NCBI GenBank assembly: GCA_030220185.1
Contig: JASPKZ010002332.1
Coordinates: forward strand, 868,001 to 932,000
DNA length: 64,000 nt
Origin: Diploptera punctata
Lineage: Eukaryota > Arthropoda > Insecta > Blattodea > Blaberidae
Reading direction: 5' to 3'
Of this stretch, positions 46,548 through 56,990 are shown piece by piece. The translations under genes were made by a program, and so were the position numbers. The notes under the pieces were generated by a model. The model searched no databases. It had not been told where the DNA came from and was given only the letters and a program-made list of their open reading frames with translations. The stretch's first letter is position 1; each line of letters opens with the position of its first letter.

Positions 46548-48185
46548 ATACATAAAAAAAGTCAGAAAAACAAATGTGATAACTACCGAGGCATTACCTT
46601 ACTCCCAACTGCATCTAAATTATATTCCGATTGAGGGTCTTTCCACTTTTCAGCGGTTGCCCTTTTACCAGCCGGCTGCTGGCCCTTCACATCCACATGT
46701 GTCAATCACAGAGGTAGATGATCAACAGCCAGTGTAGGGGTGACATGTGGTTAGCATGTCGAGTCCCCCAGCCGTTATAGCTGGTTCCTCAACCTGGAGC
46801 CGCTACTTATTGTAGCTACCCAATTGCCTCACGATGCTGGGTGGGCACCGGTCCCATACTGGCCGAAATACCATGAGAAAATTTCTTCCCCCATGGAGAC
46901 TCGAACCAGCGCAAGTCCCGTAGCTCTGCGCCAAGGCTTCCTACCTTAACCGCTCGGCTACGGCGCGGGACTTCTAAATTATATGCCAACATAATTAAAA
47001 ATAAGTTATCAGTAAGTACTGAAACATTTTTGGAAGAAGAACAATGTGGATTTAGAAAAGGGAGGAGCACTATAGATGCAATATTTACCCTGCAACAAAT
47101 TATGGAAAAAAGGAGAGAATTTAATCTCCCACTGTACATACTATTTATAAATTATGAAAAGGCATATGATAATGTAAACCGAGATAAACTTTGGCAGATA
47201 CTGCATGAAGAACATATACACTCACATGTAATACGAGCCATACAAAGCTTATATCAAAATTCTAAAATCAAAATTAAATTACCAGATGGAGAAATAACAG
47301 AACACATAAACACAGGCAAAGGTGTTCGACAAGGATGTGGACTATCTCCACTCTTATTTAATATATATATATTAACAGAATAGTGCAAGAATGGAAACAA
47401 ACAGTAAACAGTGGAATTTCAATAACTAGGAATAAAATAATTCAAACAATATTATATGCTGATGATCAAATAATATTATCAGATTCTGAAGATAGCTTAC
47501 AAATAGCAGCATATCTATTATTCAAAATTGCCAGCAAATATAATATGAAAATTTCCACATCAAAATCCAAAACAATGGCAATGTGTGGAAAAAAACATAC
47601 AACGGGTGAAAATTGAGATTGATGGAAAAATTATAGAACAAGTGTCAGATTTCTCTTACTTAGGAAGTGTATTTGCAGAGTATAAGAGTGATATTGATTC
47701 AAAATTACAAAAATATAATAAAATGAATGGGGTAATACGAAGACATTTTGGTAAACAGATGAGGACAGAGACAAAACTAAGATTACATAACGTCACATCA
47801 AAAGCTGCTCTAAAAAATACGGAAGTGAAATTTGGATTTTAAATAAAAGAAACTCTCATAAACTTCAAGTAAGCCAAATGCGCTTCTTACGATCATTGTT
47901 AGGAGTTAATAGACTGGATCACCAAAGGAATACTACTATCAGAGGAAAACTTGGAGTAGCAAGTTTAAATGAAGATATCCAAAGATACCAACAAGAATGG
48001 AAAAATCATCTGAGAAGAATGGCAAGAAATAGACTTCCAAAATTGGCATTCCAATATACCCCAACTGGACATAGGGACCAAGGAAGACCAAAACATCGGT
48101 GGAAAGATCAAGACCATCTTCGCTAGGTTTACCGTACAGGCCACATGTCCTAAAACGAATTTGTTCATGATGATGATGATGAAAT
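46548..48185 (+). pseudogene. LINE family c, RT region and C-terminus, split by a SINE
   Basis: Begins within the RT (KSQKNKCDNYRGITLLPTAS). It is interrupted by a SINE and continues ANIIKNKLSVSTETFLEEEQ, CGFRKGRSTIDAIFTLQQIM, LFINYEKAYDNV, GKGVRQGCGLSPLLFNIYI, then ILYADDQIILSDSEDSLQ in the next frame, FSYLGSVFAEY, QMRFLRSLLGVNRLDHQRN and GHRDQGRPKHRWKDQ. The first catalytic Asp (F-I-D-Y) is Asn here; the YADD box is intact. Frameshifts at about 47,380, 47,610 and 47,840. It ends in a TGA tail (48,167-48,182). Dead copy. Confidence 0.85.
46626..46972 (-). repeat. tRNA-derived SINE, family 3, inserted in the LINE
   Basis: On the minus strand: tRNA head GCCGTAGCCGAGCGGTTAAG (A box) with a long variable-arm-like segment and B box TGGTTCGAGTCTCC, resembling a class II (Leu/Ser-type) tRNA. 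A GC-rich body follows and the element ends CGCTGAAAAGTGGAAAGACC-CTCAA. It is flanked by a 12-bp duplication TCTAAATTATAT (46,614-46,625 and 46,973-46,984). The last 32 bp match the LINE at 7906-7937 in 30 positions. Confidence 0.9.
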
Positions 48186-48535
48186 GTAAAGTATTTTTCT
48201 GCAACCCATCTTTCGGAATTAGGCTATACGTTATTTCAAACATCCCTAGTTCTTACCGGATATGCTGAGATGCATTGAAGATATGCTCTCACAGAATACA
48301 CCGATAGCAAAAATTCTAGACACATATGACATTAAACGAGAAGTGATCTATAAGAGCATATGTTCGTGAGCAATTGTCACATTATACGTGTAGTAGCTTG
48401 AAATAGTTAAAAAAGACACGATTTACGCTGCTTTTTAGCGAATTTCGAAACTAATTACTGAGGTTGTATGTATACAACTTTTTTTTACAGATCTTCATCG
48501 CTCCTGCACTTACTAAAACACAGGAAATGGTAATG

Positions 48536-48538
<3 letters not shown>
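48186..48538. other. Spacer, nothing recognised
   Basis: No identifiable feature. Confidence 0.4.

Positions 48539-48539
<1 letters not shown>

Positions 48540-48600
<61 letters not shown>
48540..48600. repeat. TA microsatellite
   Basis: TA run with one internal CA. Confidence 0.95.
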
Positions 48601-48602
<2 letters not shown>

Positions 48603-49000
48603 TAGTCGGCAAGTGATGGACTAGTGCTCCTTGCCTCTGGTCTCGTCTCGAGGGTCGCGAATTGAAACTCGGCCCGGATTGATGGATTTTTTAAGATGGA
48701 AAAATCCAAGGAGCGAATCCTCCGGGTGGGACTTAGGCCGTCGGTCCCGGGTCTGAAGATTTTCAGGCTCGTAAAATACCCTTAAGCCTGAATAAAATTG
48801 CCTCTAAGCAAGATTTACAGACCTCAACATCCTAGAAATACCTTAGTTGCCTGCTAGATGTTTCATTGGGTCGGTATGTTGACAGCATGTCACTCAGGAC
48901 ATCTATTGGCAAATAAGCATAACCAAATTAACTTGATCTAGTAACTCCTAACATAGGTGAGGCTATGGCTTAACATAGAGCTACACCATTATAGATAGAT
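48600..49000 (+). repeat. SINE-like repeat with tRNA-like head and GATA tail
   Basis: Head TAGTCGGCAAGTGATGGACT followed by a GC-rich tRNA-like region (GAGGGTCGCGAATTGAAACTC as degenerate B box). The body is GC-rich and there is a short TAGA tail near 48,990. A piece of its 3' region (AAATAAGCATAACCAAATTA) also occurs near 20,070. Confidence 0.5.
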
Positions 49001-49140
49001 AGACATGCCTATATATATGAACATAAATATTGAAATTAATATACTCAGGTAGACCAACCCATGCAACGGTTAATACAACTAAAATTCAGGTTCAGATAAA
49101 AACATTTCTGTTTATTAACGAATTACGAAGGAGTGAAACT

Positions 49141-49594
49141 ATAAAGTTTTGATAAGGAACCCATTTCCGGAAACGTACATTTTCGATATATATAAAATAA
49201 TAAAATAAGTTTAAAGATCGAAACACAATGAGCTGATATCGTGTGTCTTGTGTTTCAGATTAAGTATTACAGAATTCTAGGTGTTGTAGTACACATGTCG
49301 AGTGGGACGAAGATCTTGCACGGATTATGGCGGCAGCAGAAATTATTGAGCACACACCAAGTCTTGTGGGGCGTGTGTATGAAAACATGTGTGGCAGGTA
49401 CTGTACATTTTGTGCAACTAACAACGGGATTGCCACGAGGAACCACACTTGTAGTACAATCCCTAGAAGTCTGTAATACTTATTCTGAAACATAAGAGAC
49501 ACGATATCAGCCCATTGTGTTTCGATCTTCAAACCAATTTTACATCGAAATAGTACGTTTCCAGATAATTATGGGTTCCTTATCAAAACTTTAT
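49141..49594. mobile_element. Foldback element: about 150-bp inverted arms around a 155-bp loop
   Basis: Arms 49,141-49,292 and 49,448-49,594 are inverted copies with scattered mismatches (shared blocks include ATAAAGTTTTGATAAGGAAC and GCTGATATCGTGT). The loop encodes, in one plus-strand frame, VEWDEDLARIMAAAEIIEHT, then PSLVGRVYENMCGRYC and a CxxC-containing tail, with an AG/GTACTG donor-like site at 49,387. A third partial copy of the inner arm sequence follows in direct orientation at 49,609-49,646. No family recognised. Confidence 0.65.
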
Positions 49595-49641
49595 CTACTA
49601 AGACCCCTCTACAATCCCTAGAAGTCTCTAATACTTATTCT

Positions 49642-49647
<6 letters not shown>

Positions 49648-49737
<90 letters not shown>

Positions 49738-49772
49738 ACGTGCGTTTTTGAGTTTTTTTGTGTATTTTTGTC

Positions 49773-49810
<38 letters not shown>

Positions 49811-49830
49811 TGTAAGTTAGTGATTGATTG
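49648..49830. repeat. CT, TA and TG microsatellite block
   Basis: Runs of CT (49,648-49,679), TA (49,679-49,711) and TG (49,711-49,736 and 49,776-49,812) in succession, followed by GAGT units. Confidence 0.97.
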
Positions 49831-50751
49831 AGTGAGTGAGTGAGTGAGTGAGAGAGAGGGGAGAGAACGCTCTAGCGACAGCGATTTTTGCTTTTCGGAA
49901 CCAAACACAGCACATAACAATGCGCATTTAAAAAGTATGCTCGAGTTTGTTAACCAGCAAAATCGGAACTTTAGGAGCACAAATTCACCTGAAATGAAAA
50001 TTCAAAAATCACTTTGGCGGTAATTTTTTAGTTTTCGCGACGAAACTCAGTTTAAACCTATACTAATGAAATACAACGAAGAAAATATTTTAGAAAAAAT
50101 CACCGAAATCCGACCATTAGAAGTGGGGGTTTGCCAGAAACCTGAAATTTAAAAAGAATCGCTCTTGATTTTCACTGCTGTACAATATATTTAAATAACT
50201 GGCACGAGAAATTAGTGTTTCGCCAAATTAAGAATTAACAAAAGAAGTATATATTGCGTAAACCAGCAAAATCATACCTTAAATTCGACTTGAGGAAACT
50301 TTTGCTTAGTTTACGCAGTTCCTGCGTGACGAACTTTTTTGTATGTGTGCCTGTTAAGTCTCTAGCGCTAATTTTTTCGCAACTGAACTGGGCTTATAGT
50401 AATCAATTAAGAAACGTAAGACCGAGTTCATTAACTAGCAAAATCATACCAATAGAAGGGGGGGATATTATGAAGAATTAAACATCGCTCTGAAGGCCGT
50501 AATTTTCGTTTTTCGCAACAAAACTTGGTATATATATATTATTTAAATAAAACGAAAAAAAATATTACAGAAAATAAATGTAATCGGGATAATCAGAAGT
50601 AAGGGTTTATCTGAAAGCTGAAAATTAAAAATGCTCTAGCGGCTGCCATGTTTATTCCTTCGCAACGAAACTTCAAATACAATTTCAAGAAGGAAGAAAG
50701 ATGGATATTTGATCAGATATAACAGATAATTAGGATTAGGAGTTAACAAGA

Positions 50752-50930
50752 AACGAGTTAGCTCAGATGGTAGGTAGCATTTGAGATTCATATTCGGGAG
50801 GTCTCGAGTTCAAATCATGGAGTCGAAAAACCTGACAAGTTTTTCGTGGTTTTCCTCAGTTGTCAAAGCAAATGCTGGGTAGAAATTCCATTATCACGAT
50901 GCACTTTATCCTTAATCATCTATTCATACG
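50752..50930 (+). repeat. tRNA-derived SINE, family 4
   Basis: Head GAGTTAGCTCAGATGGTAGG (A box) and TCGAGTTCAAATC (B box), body with GTGGTTTTCCTCAGTTGTCA and AAGCAAATGCTGGGTA. The body resembles the central domain of SINE family 1. It is inserted in satellite S1. Confidence 0.7.
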
Positions 50931-51624
50931 TAATTTAAAATTTATTTCAATTAATTTACACAAGAAACAAATACACAAAAACAAATACTACATATGAATA
51001 TACATACCAATAAATATAGCCTACATAGGCCTAATATTGTGAGAACCAGGATTAAAGGCATATAAAGTCTGACTATATTTAAGCTGATTATTCAGAAAAG
51101 AACAACGTTAATGGACTTCTTGCACCCTTTATATACCAGAAATCACTAATGAGGTGATGTTTGGTATATAAAGGGTCCAAAAAAACCATGAAAGTGGTTA
51201 TTTCCTGATGAAACAGCTTCAAAATAGCCCGCCTTCATATGCCACCCAACTGGTGATTTATGGCATATAGAGAGTGGAAAGTACGATATTAATATAATCA
51301 ATGTAATTTAGAATTAGTTATTTTTTTGAATACTGATTAAGTGTGCATAAGAAATCCATTAAAACGGCTCCTTCCTGAAGAAACGGTTTCACATAGCCCG
51401 CCTTTAGCCTATATGCCATTAACCGTGCATTTCGTATACGGGTATAATCCAAATACAGACGCGATATGACCAAAAATGTTTGAAACGTCACAAAATAAAA
51501 CTGAAGTGAAAAAAATACTTTCAGCAATTTTATTCTCATAACAAAACTTGATTCACACGATTTAGTTATAAAAAAAGACATACTTAGTAAACCAACAAAA
51601 TCGGAAAATTAGGAATGGAAGTTT

Positions 51625-51765
51625 ACCTACCTACCTACCTACCTACCTAACTAACTAACTAACCAACTAACTAACTAGCTAACTAACTAATTAATTAACT
51701 TACTAACTAACTTACTAACTCATTGGCTCATAAGGAACCCGTGGGTTCATGGCCGCGCGGGCATG
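51625..51765 (-). mobile_element. LINE family e, extreme 3' end with AACT tail
   Basis: CCTA/AACT tetranucleotide run (51,625-51,722) followed by the LINE e terminus in reverse (GAACCCGTGGGTTCATGGCC, GCGCGGGCATG, CTCCATATATC). Confidence 0.8.
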
Positions 51766-51984
51766 TCTCCATATATCACAATTTACCTGGAATACAAAAT
51801 TTGGAAATTGTTCTAGCGGCTGCAAAGTCTGTTTCCTCGTCAACGAAATTGGATAAAAATAATTTGATTAACTAAAGAGAGGTATATTGCGTAAGCCAGC
51901 AAAATCGGACCATAATTTTGACTTGTTGAAGAATTCGCTTAGTTTATGCAGCTCCTGCGTGACTAACTTTTGTTAATATGATAG

Positions 51985-52965
51985 TATTCCAATTTAAAAT
52001 TTTCTCAGCGCATTTTATTAAAATAATTGGCTTTGATTTCTGATTGGCCAATTAGGAGGAGACTTTGATTTACGGACTACACGAATCGGGTTCCATAGAA
52101 ATATGGCGAGTTTTTTTCACTCATTTATTTCCAAATTGGTCCTAGGACCAACTCAGTTCGGGGGAGAATGGGGCATATTTTATTTTATGTAACACGTTCT
52201 ACAAAAATAAACAATAGCCAAATAAAATACTGATTTACCAAGTATTTCTCAATGTTAAAGGCTGTACCATTTCTCTATCTTGCATACATCAATTCCTATC
52301 TAATGAGGTTATATTATATAAATTATTTAAGATAATATATCATGTCGAATCCTAGATTTTTATTTAGAGGGGTATTGTATTAGGGTGTGCTTAGAGAGAA
52401 TAAACAACTCTACCGAGAACGTTTATTAAAGAAACTCGTATTCTGTGTAGTTTATTACAGAATATGTTGATATTAATACATTATACATATATTATGTATA
52501 AGTTATGGACGTCATATCATGACATTCCTGTTACCTATTGTACCCCATATCAAACCATAAATGCGAAGAATTCCTAAACACTGTGTCAGATCTTAGACTA
52601 GATCTCGATATACAGGCAATTCATTTTGAGATATATTGATGATAAACATGCTGGTCATTTTTAAGGCTTCTACATTTATCGTTCAATAATAAAATTTTGC
52701 AGAAAAAATACTATTTTCACTCTATCCCTTTGTTATTTCATAATAACTCCAGGTAAAGCATGTGTGGTAATATCAAATACTTCAATATCAAATTTGTTGT
52801 TTTGTTAATAATAAGGAGAGTTGAGTCAACATTCCTCTATAATTTCTGAAGGTTTGGTTGTAGAGTTCATTTGTATCTACTGCTGTCTGTGTAGCAATGG
52901 TTTTATAGTAGAAGTTTGCGGAATTAATTTAGTGATATGCAATTATGATTTATGGTGAATTGATC
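51985..52965. other. Spacer, nothing recognised
   Basis: AT-rich, no feature recognised. Confidence 0.4.
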
Positions 52966-53119
52966 GAATTAGTGACATTCCAAACCAGCAATTTCTATTT
53001 GATTGAGAAATTCCAAAAAAAAAAAAAACAGGTTACCCTTGATACGAATTTTAAGCCCTTATATGAGTAAAGATGAAGTTCCAAACCAGTATTTGCTTTC
53101 ATGATTGAGGATATATATC

Positions 53120-53405
53120 ATTGCCAAATGTCAAAAATATAGTTATAACATCTAACTATACAAGCATTACTGCTATAAAGTAAATATTCTCTTTAAAAAT
53201 TTGCTTAACTGTTATGTTGGCCACAAGATGTCAGTCGGAACGATTTTCCGCTACCTCTTGTGTGAATTGAGAATACTACATATATAAGAAAAATGTATGT
53301 TTTGTGTTGGAATACTTGGGTAGCTCAGGTCGTTAGAGCGCTAAACGTACAACGTACAGAGTTTAGAGACTCGGGTTCAAATCCCGACTCAAGCAATCAT
53401 ATATA
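53120..53405 (+). repeat. tRNA-like X unit (diverged single copy)
   Basis: Leader (CATTACTGCTATAAAGTAAA, hairpin CACAAGA/TCTTGTG at 53,222-53,228 and 53,256-53,262) followed by a cloverleaf-like sequence 53,314-53,395: acceptor ACTTGGG/CTCAAGC, D-arm GCTC/GAGC, anticodon stem CTAAAC/GTTTAG with a 14-nt loop (GTACAACGTACAGA, a 7-nt duplication relative to the array), and a perfect T-arm TCGGG-TTCAAAT-CCCGA. Compared with the array units, stem pairs differ in compensatory or wobble ways. Confidence 0.8.
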
Positions 53406-53427
53406 TATTATAATTATAACATCGATA

Positions 53428-53695
53428 AAGCGTCACTGCTATAAAGCAAAATAAATATTCTCTTTAATTTGCTTACTTGATATAGTCAGCTACTAGATGG
53501 CAGTGAAGACAGTGTTCTCGCGACATCTAGTAATAATGGAGAGTATAATACATATATAAGAAAAATAAATGTTTGAATTGGATTCGCCTGGTAGTGTAAT
53601 GGATATCACGCTGAGGTACAGACTCAGAGATCCGGGTTCGAATCCCGTCCAGGCATTTATTTTTCTTATCATACCATACATATATATATATATAT
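53428..53695 (+). repeat. tRNA-like Y unit
   Basis: The leader is homologous to that of X (GCGTCACTGCTATAAAG, AAATATTCTCTTTAA) with its own hairpin TACTAGATG/CATCTAGTA (53,491-53,499; 53,524-53,532). The cloverleaf is at 53,586-53,654: acceptor GCCTGG/CCAGGC, D-arm resembling tRNA-Val (GTAGTGTAATGGATATCACG), anticodon stem CTGAG/CTCAG with loop GTACAGA, T-arm CGGG-TTCGAAT-CCCG. Pol III-like T-run ATTTTTCTT follows. Confidence 0.8.
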
Positions 53696-54065
53696 ATAGG
53701 CCAGAATTTGAAGTCGGAATCGCCCTTACATTAGTCAAACAATATATTCCAAATTAGCATATGCTTTGATGTTAAGCCATAAAAAACAGGTTGACTGGCG
53801 TCGGCATTCGAAGCCAGGATTTCTCTATTATGAATAAAAAATGAAATTCCAAATCAGAATATCTTAATGATTAAAAAAATACTGATTGGCCGCGGTCGGA
53901 ATTTGAAGCCAGGATTCATCTTACTCGAGTAAAATGAAATTTAAAATCAGCATTTCCATTGATGATTGAGGGGGGAGAGAGACATGAAAAATCCGTATTA
54001 GTCGAGATCTGCATTTGAAATCAGGACGTCCCTCATATATGAGTCACTTGTTAGATAAAACATTC

Positions 54066-54845
54066 TGTTAATTATAATGAAAATAACTATTTCATCAGAA
54101 ACTTCATCATGTTATTTAGGCAGTTCTGTGAACATCTTCATGTCACCAGTGGCTTATTGTGAGTGCTATCTAGAAGAGAAAATGTCGTAATCTGGTCGCT
54201 TCTGGGTGCTAAACAAGTAGGCGAAACACATGGTTTTCTAAGGATGACGCGTATTCTTGCGAGAAAGCTATTATTTGCTTAGCTCTCCACTTAGCTAGCT
54301 AAATGCATGGAGAGAAAATTAATCACGAATTAGCAAAGACTTTGTTTGGTTATTTCTTTTCACTCTTTCGTTGTTCTAATAGACATCGGGGAGTGTGTCT
54401 TACAGATTCAATAACAGTATACAGTTGAATATTAGAAAAAAAAACTGGTTTCCATTATACTAAAATTGAGATTTAAATGCCCTATTTTAGAAAAATAGAA
54501 AGTTGGCAGTAGTACATTAGTTAGCTGATGTGAGTGATATGCCTGAAAAAATCCAGTAGTGTTTTCTGTAAAATTAATCTCTACCAGTAGGCTATACATT
54601 TTATATTTTATGAGTACCGCTTATGTTTATATATTAAAGTATTCAAATATAATATTCCATTCAAAATAATTTTAATTTATTCCTTAAAATACATATTTTT
54701 CTTTGAAAAACACCAAAGTTCGAACTGTCTGAAGTTTGTTATCTTTCTCAACTGTATAAAAAACATTATTTAAAAAATGTGATTATGCTACTTGGAAATT
54801 TGAAATAACCTAGAATTATATTTATAACAAAAATTAGTATTCAGA
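54066..54845. other. Spacer, nothing recognised
   Basis: No feature recognised. Confidence 0.4.
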
Positions 54846-54847
54846 TA

Positions 54848-54908
<61 letters not shown>

Positions 54909-54913
54909 GACTG

Positions 54914-54948
<35 letters not shown>

Positions 54949-55255
54949 CACTGGCACTATCGAACCCGTAGGTTCATGGCTGCCGGACATAAGCTCTCCA
55001 TATATCCCTATCCTGAGCTAATGTTTTCCAATCATTCCTGTATAATCTACTTCCCTCAAATCATAGGTAATGTTATTCTCCCACCTCATTCTTGGTCTAC
55101 CAATTGGGCGTTTCCCTCTTGTTTTCCTGCAAGAAGCTTCCATGCACGTCTTACATTCTCCGTGCGTTCCACATGTCCTGCCCATCACAGTCTACGAGAC
55201 TTAACTGTTCTTATTATATCTGGCTTCGTATAAAGACCATGTAGTTACTGTTATG
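54848..55255 (-). mobile_element. LINE family e, 3' fragment with about 100-bp AACT tail
   Basis: AACT array (54,848-54,948), then the LINE e end in reverse (CACTGGCACTATCGAACCCG) and coding remnant (reverse of VARMG-type segment near 55,165-55,200). It is the same element end as at 51,625 and 60,840. Confidence 0.85.
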
Positions 55256-55387
55256 TAGTCATTCACCTGTTTGTTCATGAGTATTTAGATATATTCCATT
55301 CAATTAAAACCATTTTTTATTTATTGAAAATGCATGAGCTCTTCAATATGTTTTTATCAATGCCTTCACATTGCCTTTATTACATTT

Positions 55388-55545
55388 CTAGTACTGGCGA
55401 AATTGTAACCCACTTCTTACGTAGGGGCGCCTGGAAGTCGGGTTTATTTATCCCGATGATATGAAACGTTATGAATGATAATGAAGCGTCAGGGGAGTCC
55501 TTAAATCTAAACTTAACCTAAGTCCAGACCATGGGACGGCACAGG
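55388..55545 (-). repeat. tRNA-derived SINE, family 1, 3' part
   Basis: Reverse copy of the distal body (GGGGCGCCTGGAAG near 55,423, GGACTTAGG-type segment near 55,520). The head is absent. Confidence 0.65.
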
Positions 55546-55744
55546 ATGAGCTCTTCAATGTTACTGTTAAGAATTGTATATCTTTATAATATGTATTCTA
55601 GAACACTAAACTAATTTAAATACGTAAATTATACAAATAAATTTGGTAGATTTGTGTATTTAATATATATATATTTTTTACTTTGGAGACATTTCCTAGT
55701 AGTATTTTTTCCCTAAAAAGCACGTTTTCCTAAGTTTCCACGCA

Positions 55745-56000
55745 TATCTTTCATTCCTAATTAGTGCCACATGTCCTGCCCATCGCAGTTTACGAGATTT
55801 AACTGAAAACTTTATTCTCAGATATTCGTAATACTCGTAATCTCTTTTCCTCCCTTAAAATAAGAGTCCACGTTTCGCATCCATATAATGCAAATGGAAG
55901 AATAACAGTTTTATATATTTTCAGTTTAACATTTTTTTGAGAGAAGTTCGGATGACAAGAGCTCCTGCAATGCATAATAGCATGCATTTCCAGGATTAAG
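55745..56000 (-). pseudogene. LINE family e, RT C-terminal fragment
   Basis: Minus strand encodes LKIYKTVILPFALYGCETWT and LILREEKRLRVLRISENKVF, then RWAGHVA(L/R) near 55,770 after a frame change. This is an upstream part of the same family that is 3'-terminal at 60.5 kb. Confidence 0.75.
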
Positions 56001-56129
56001 CCTATGTTTATTTATTTGTGTATCTTATTCCTATATGCAATTTTGTTCCTAGTTATTTGAATTCAGACCCTTCTTCAAAATTTCCCTCTTTTGTCATTAA
56101 ACATCCATTTCCATTAATTAATATATTTA

Positions 56130-56785
56130 TATGTGTTGAGACGTGCTGAGAAATGGAAAAGAACTGAAACCTAGTATTGAATGCACTTATTTAGGAACAA
56201 AATTAGACCATTACGGCGATAACACAGTGTAAATTAAAAATAGAATCCCACAAACAAAACAGGCAATAAATGCTTTAAACTTTGTTTGGTGGAGCAAGAA
56301 TGTTACAAAAATATATAAAATTACAAATATATCAAATCATAATTCAAAGCATTTTAACATATAGTGCTCCGAAATTTGGCAAGTTCCTACAGGGAATTGA
56401 AAAGAATTTTAAGTACAGAAATGGATGTTTTAAGAAGATCAGCTGGAAAATCCAGAATGGATAGAATACGAAATAAAGAAATAAGGGAAATTATGGGTGT
56501 GAAAGAGGAGCCCGACATCATAGACATTATAGAAAGAAAATATTACAGTGGTGTGGCCATGTCAAAAGAATGCCAGATTAAAGATTGCCTAACATTGTTA
56601 TGGAATGGATGCCAATGAAAAGGACGAAGAAATTTAGACCGAAGAAAACTTGGATAGAAGGGGTACAAGCGGCTATGAATATCAGAGGATTGGAGGAAGA
56701 TCAATGGATGGACATAGAGGAATGGCGTTTGGTTTCCGGACGACGGCGTCAGCTGCCATGATACCGGATGATGATGATAGGCCTA
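56130..56785 (+). pseudogene. LINE family d, 3' portion
   Basis: Frames give NALNFVWWSKNVTK-type sequence, LQIYQIIIQSILTYSA, TEMDVLRRSAGKSRMDRIRN, KEIREIMGVKEEPDIIDIIE, and PKKTWIEGVQAAMNIRGLEE followed by DQWMDIEEWRL. It ends in a GAT run (56,768-56,778). Several frameshifts. It is the longest copy of this family here. Confidence 0.8.
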
Positions 56786-56799
56786 TGTGTTGAGATATA

Positions 56800-56990
56800 C
56801 TGTATTTAGTTTTACTGATGTTATTTCCAGTCCCAATCCCTTAGTGTTAATCAATAGAATGTGTGTGTGTGTGTGTGTTGACCCTTAATATCCCTTCACT
56901 GTATTTAGTTTTACTGATGTTATTTCCAGTCCCAATCCCTTAGTGTTAATCAATATAGTGTGTGTGTGTTGACCCTTAATATCCCTTCAC
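56800..56990. repeat. Tandem duplication of about 95 bp with TG microsatellite
   Basis: The block starting CTGTATTTAGTTTTACTGAT and ending in TTGACCCTTAATATCCCTTC occurs twice in succession, each with a TG run of different length. Confidence 0.9.

Larger units (their letters stand above)
49860..51980. repeat. Decayed satellite S1, period roughly 130-170 bp
   Basis: Recurring ordered motifs: CTCTAGCGGCTG, then a TTTTCGCAACGAAACT block, then AACCAGCAAAATCGGACC, then a GTTTACCTGAAA block. Clear repeats start near 49,868, 50,008, 50,157, 50,359, 50,484, 50,632, 51,500 and 51,783. Units are diverged, and SINE and LINE-tail insertions interrupt the array. The pair near 50,190-50,345 and 51,855-51,975 is the most similar. 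Confidence 0.65.
52970..54065. repeat. Decayed satellite S2, period about 95-110 bp, interrupted by X-Y units
   Basis: Recurring motifs GAAATTCCAAATCAGCATTT, GATGATTGAGG, AAAACAGGTTGACTGGC and TCGGAATTTGAAGCCAGGAT. About two units lie at 52,975-53,115 and four at 53,700-54,060. The tRNA-like X and Y units occupy the middle (53,120-53,695). Confidence 0.6.

Noticed and set aside
49678..49980. 100-codon minus-strand ORF
   Set aside because: Mostly TA/TG microsatellite translated as His-Thr and Ile-Tyr repeats.
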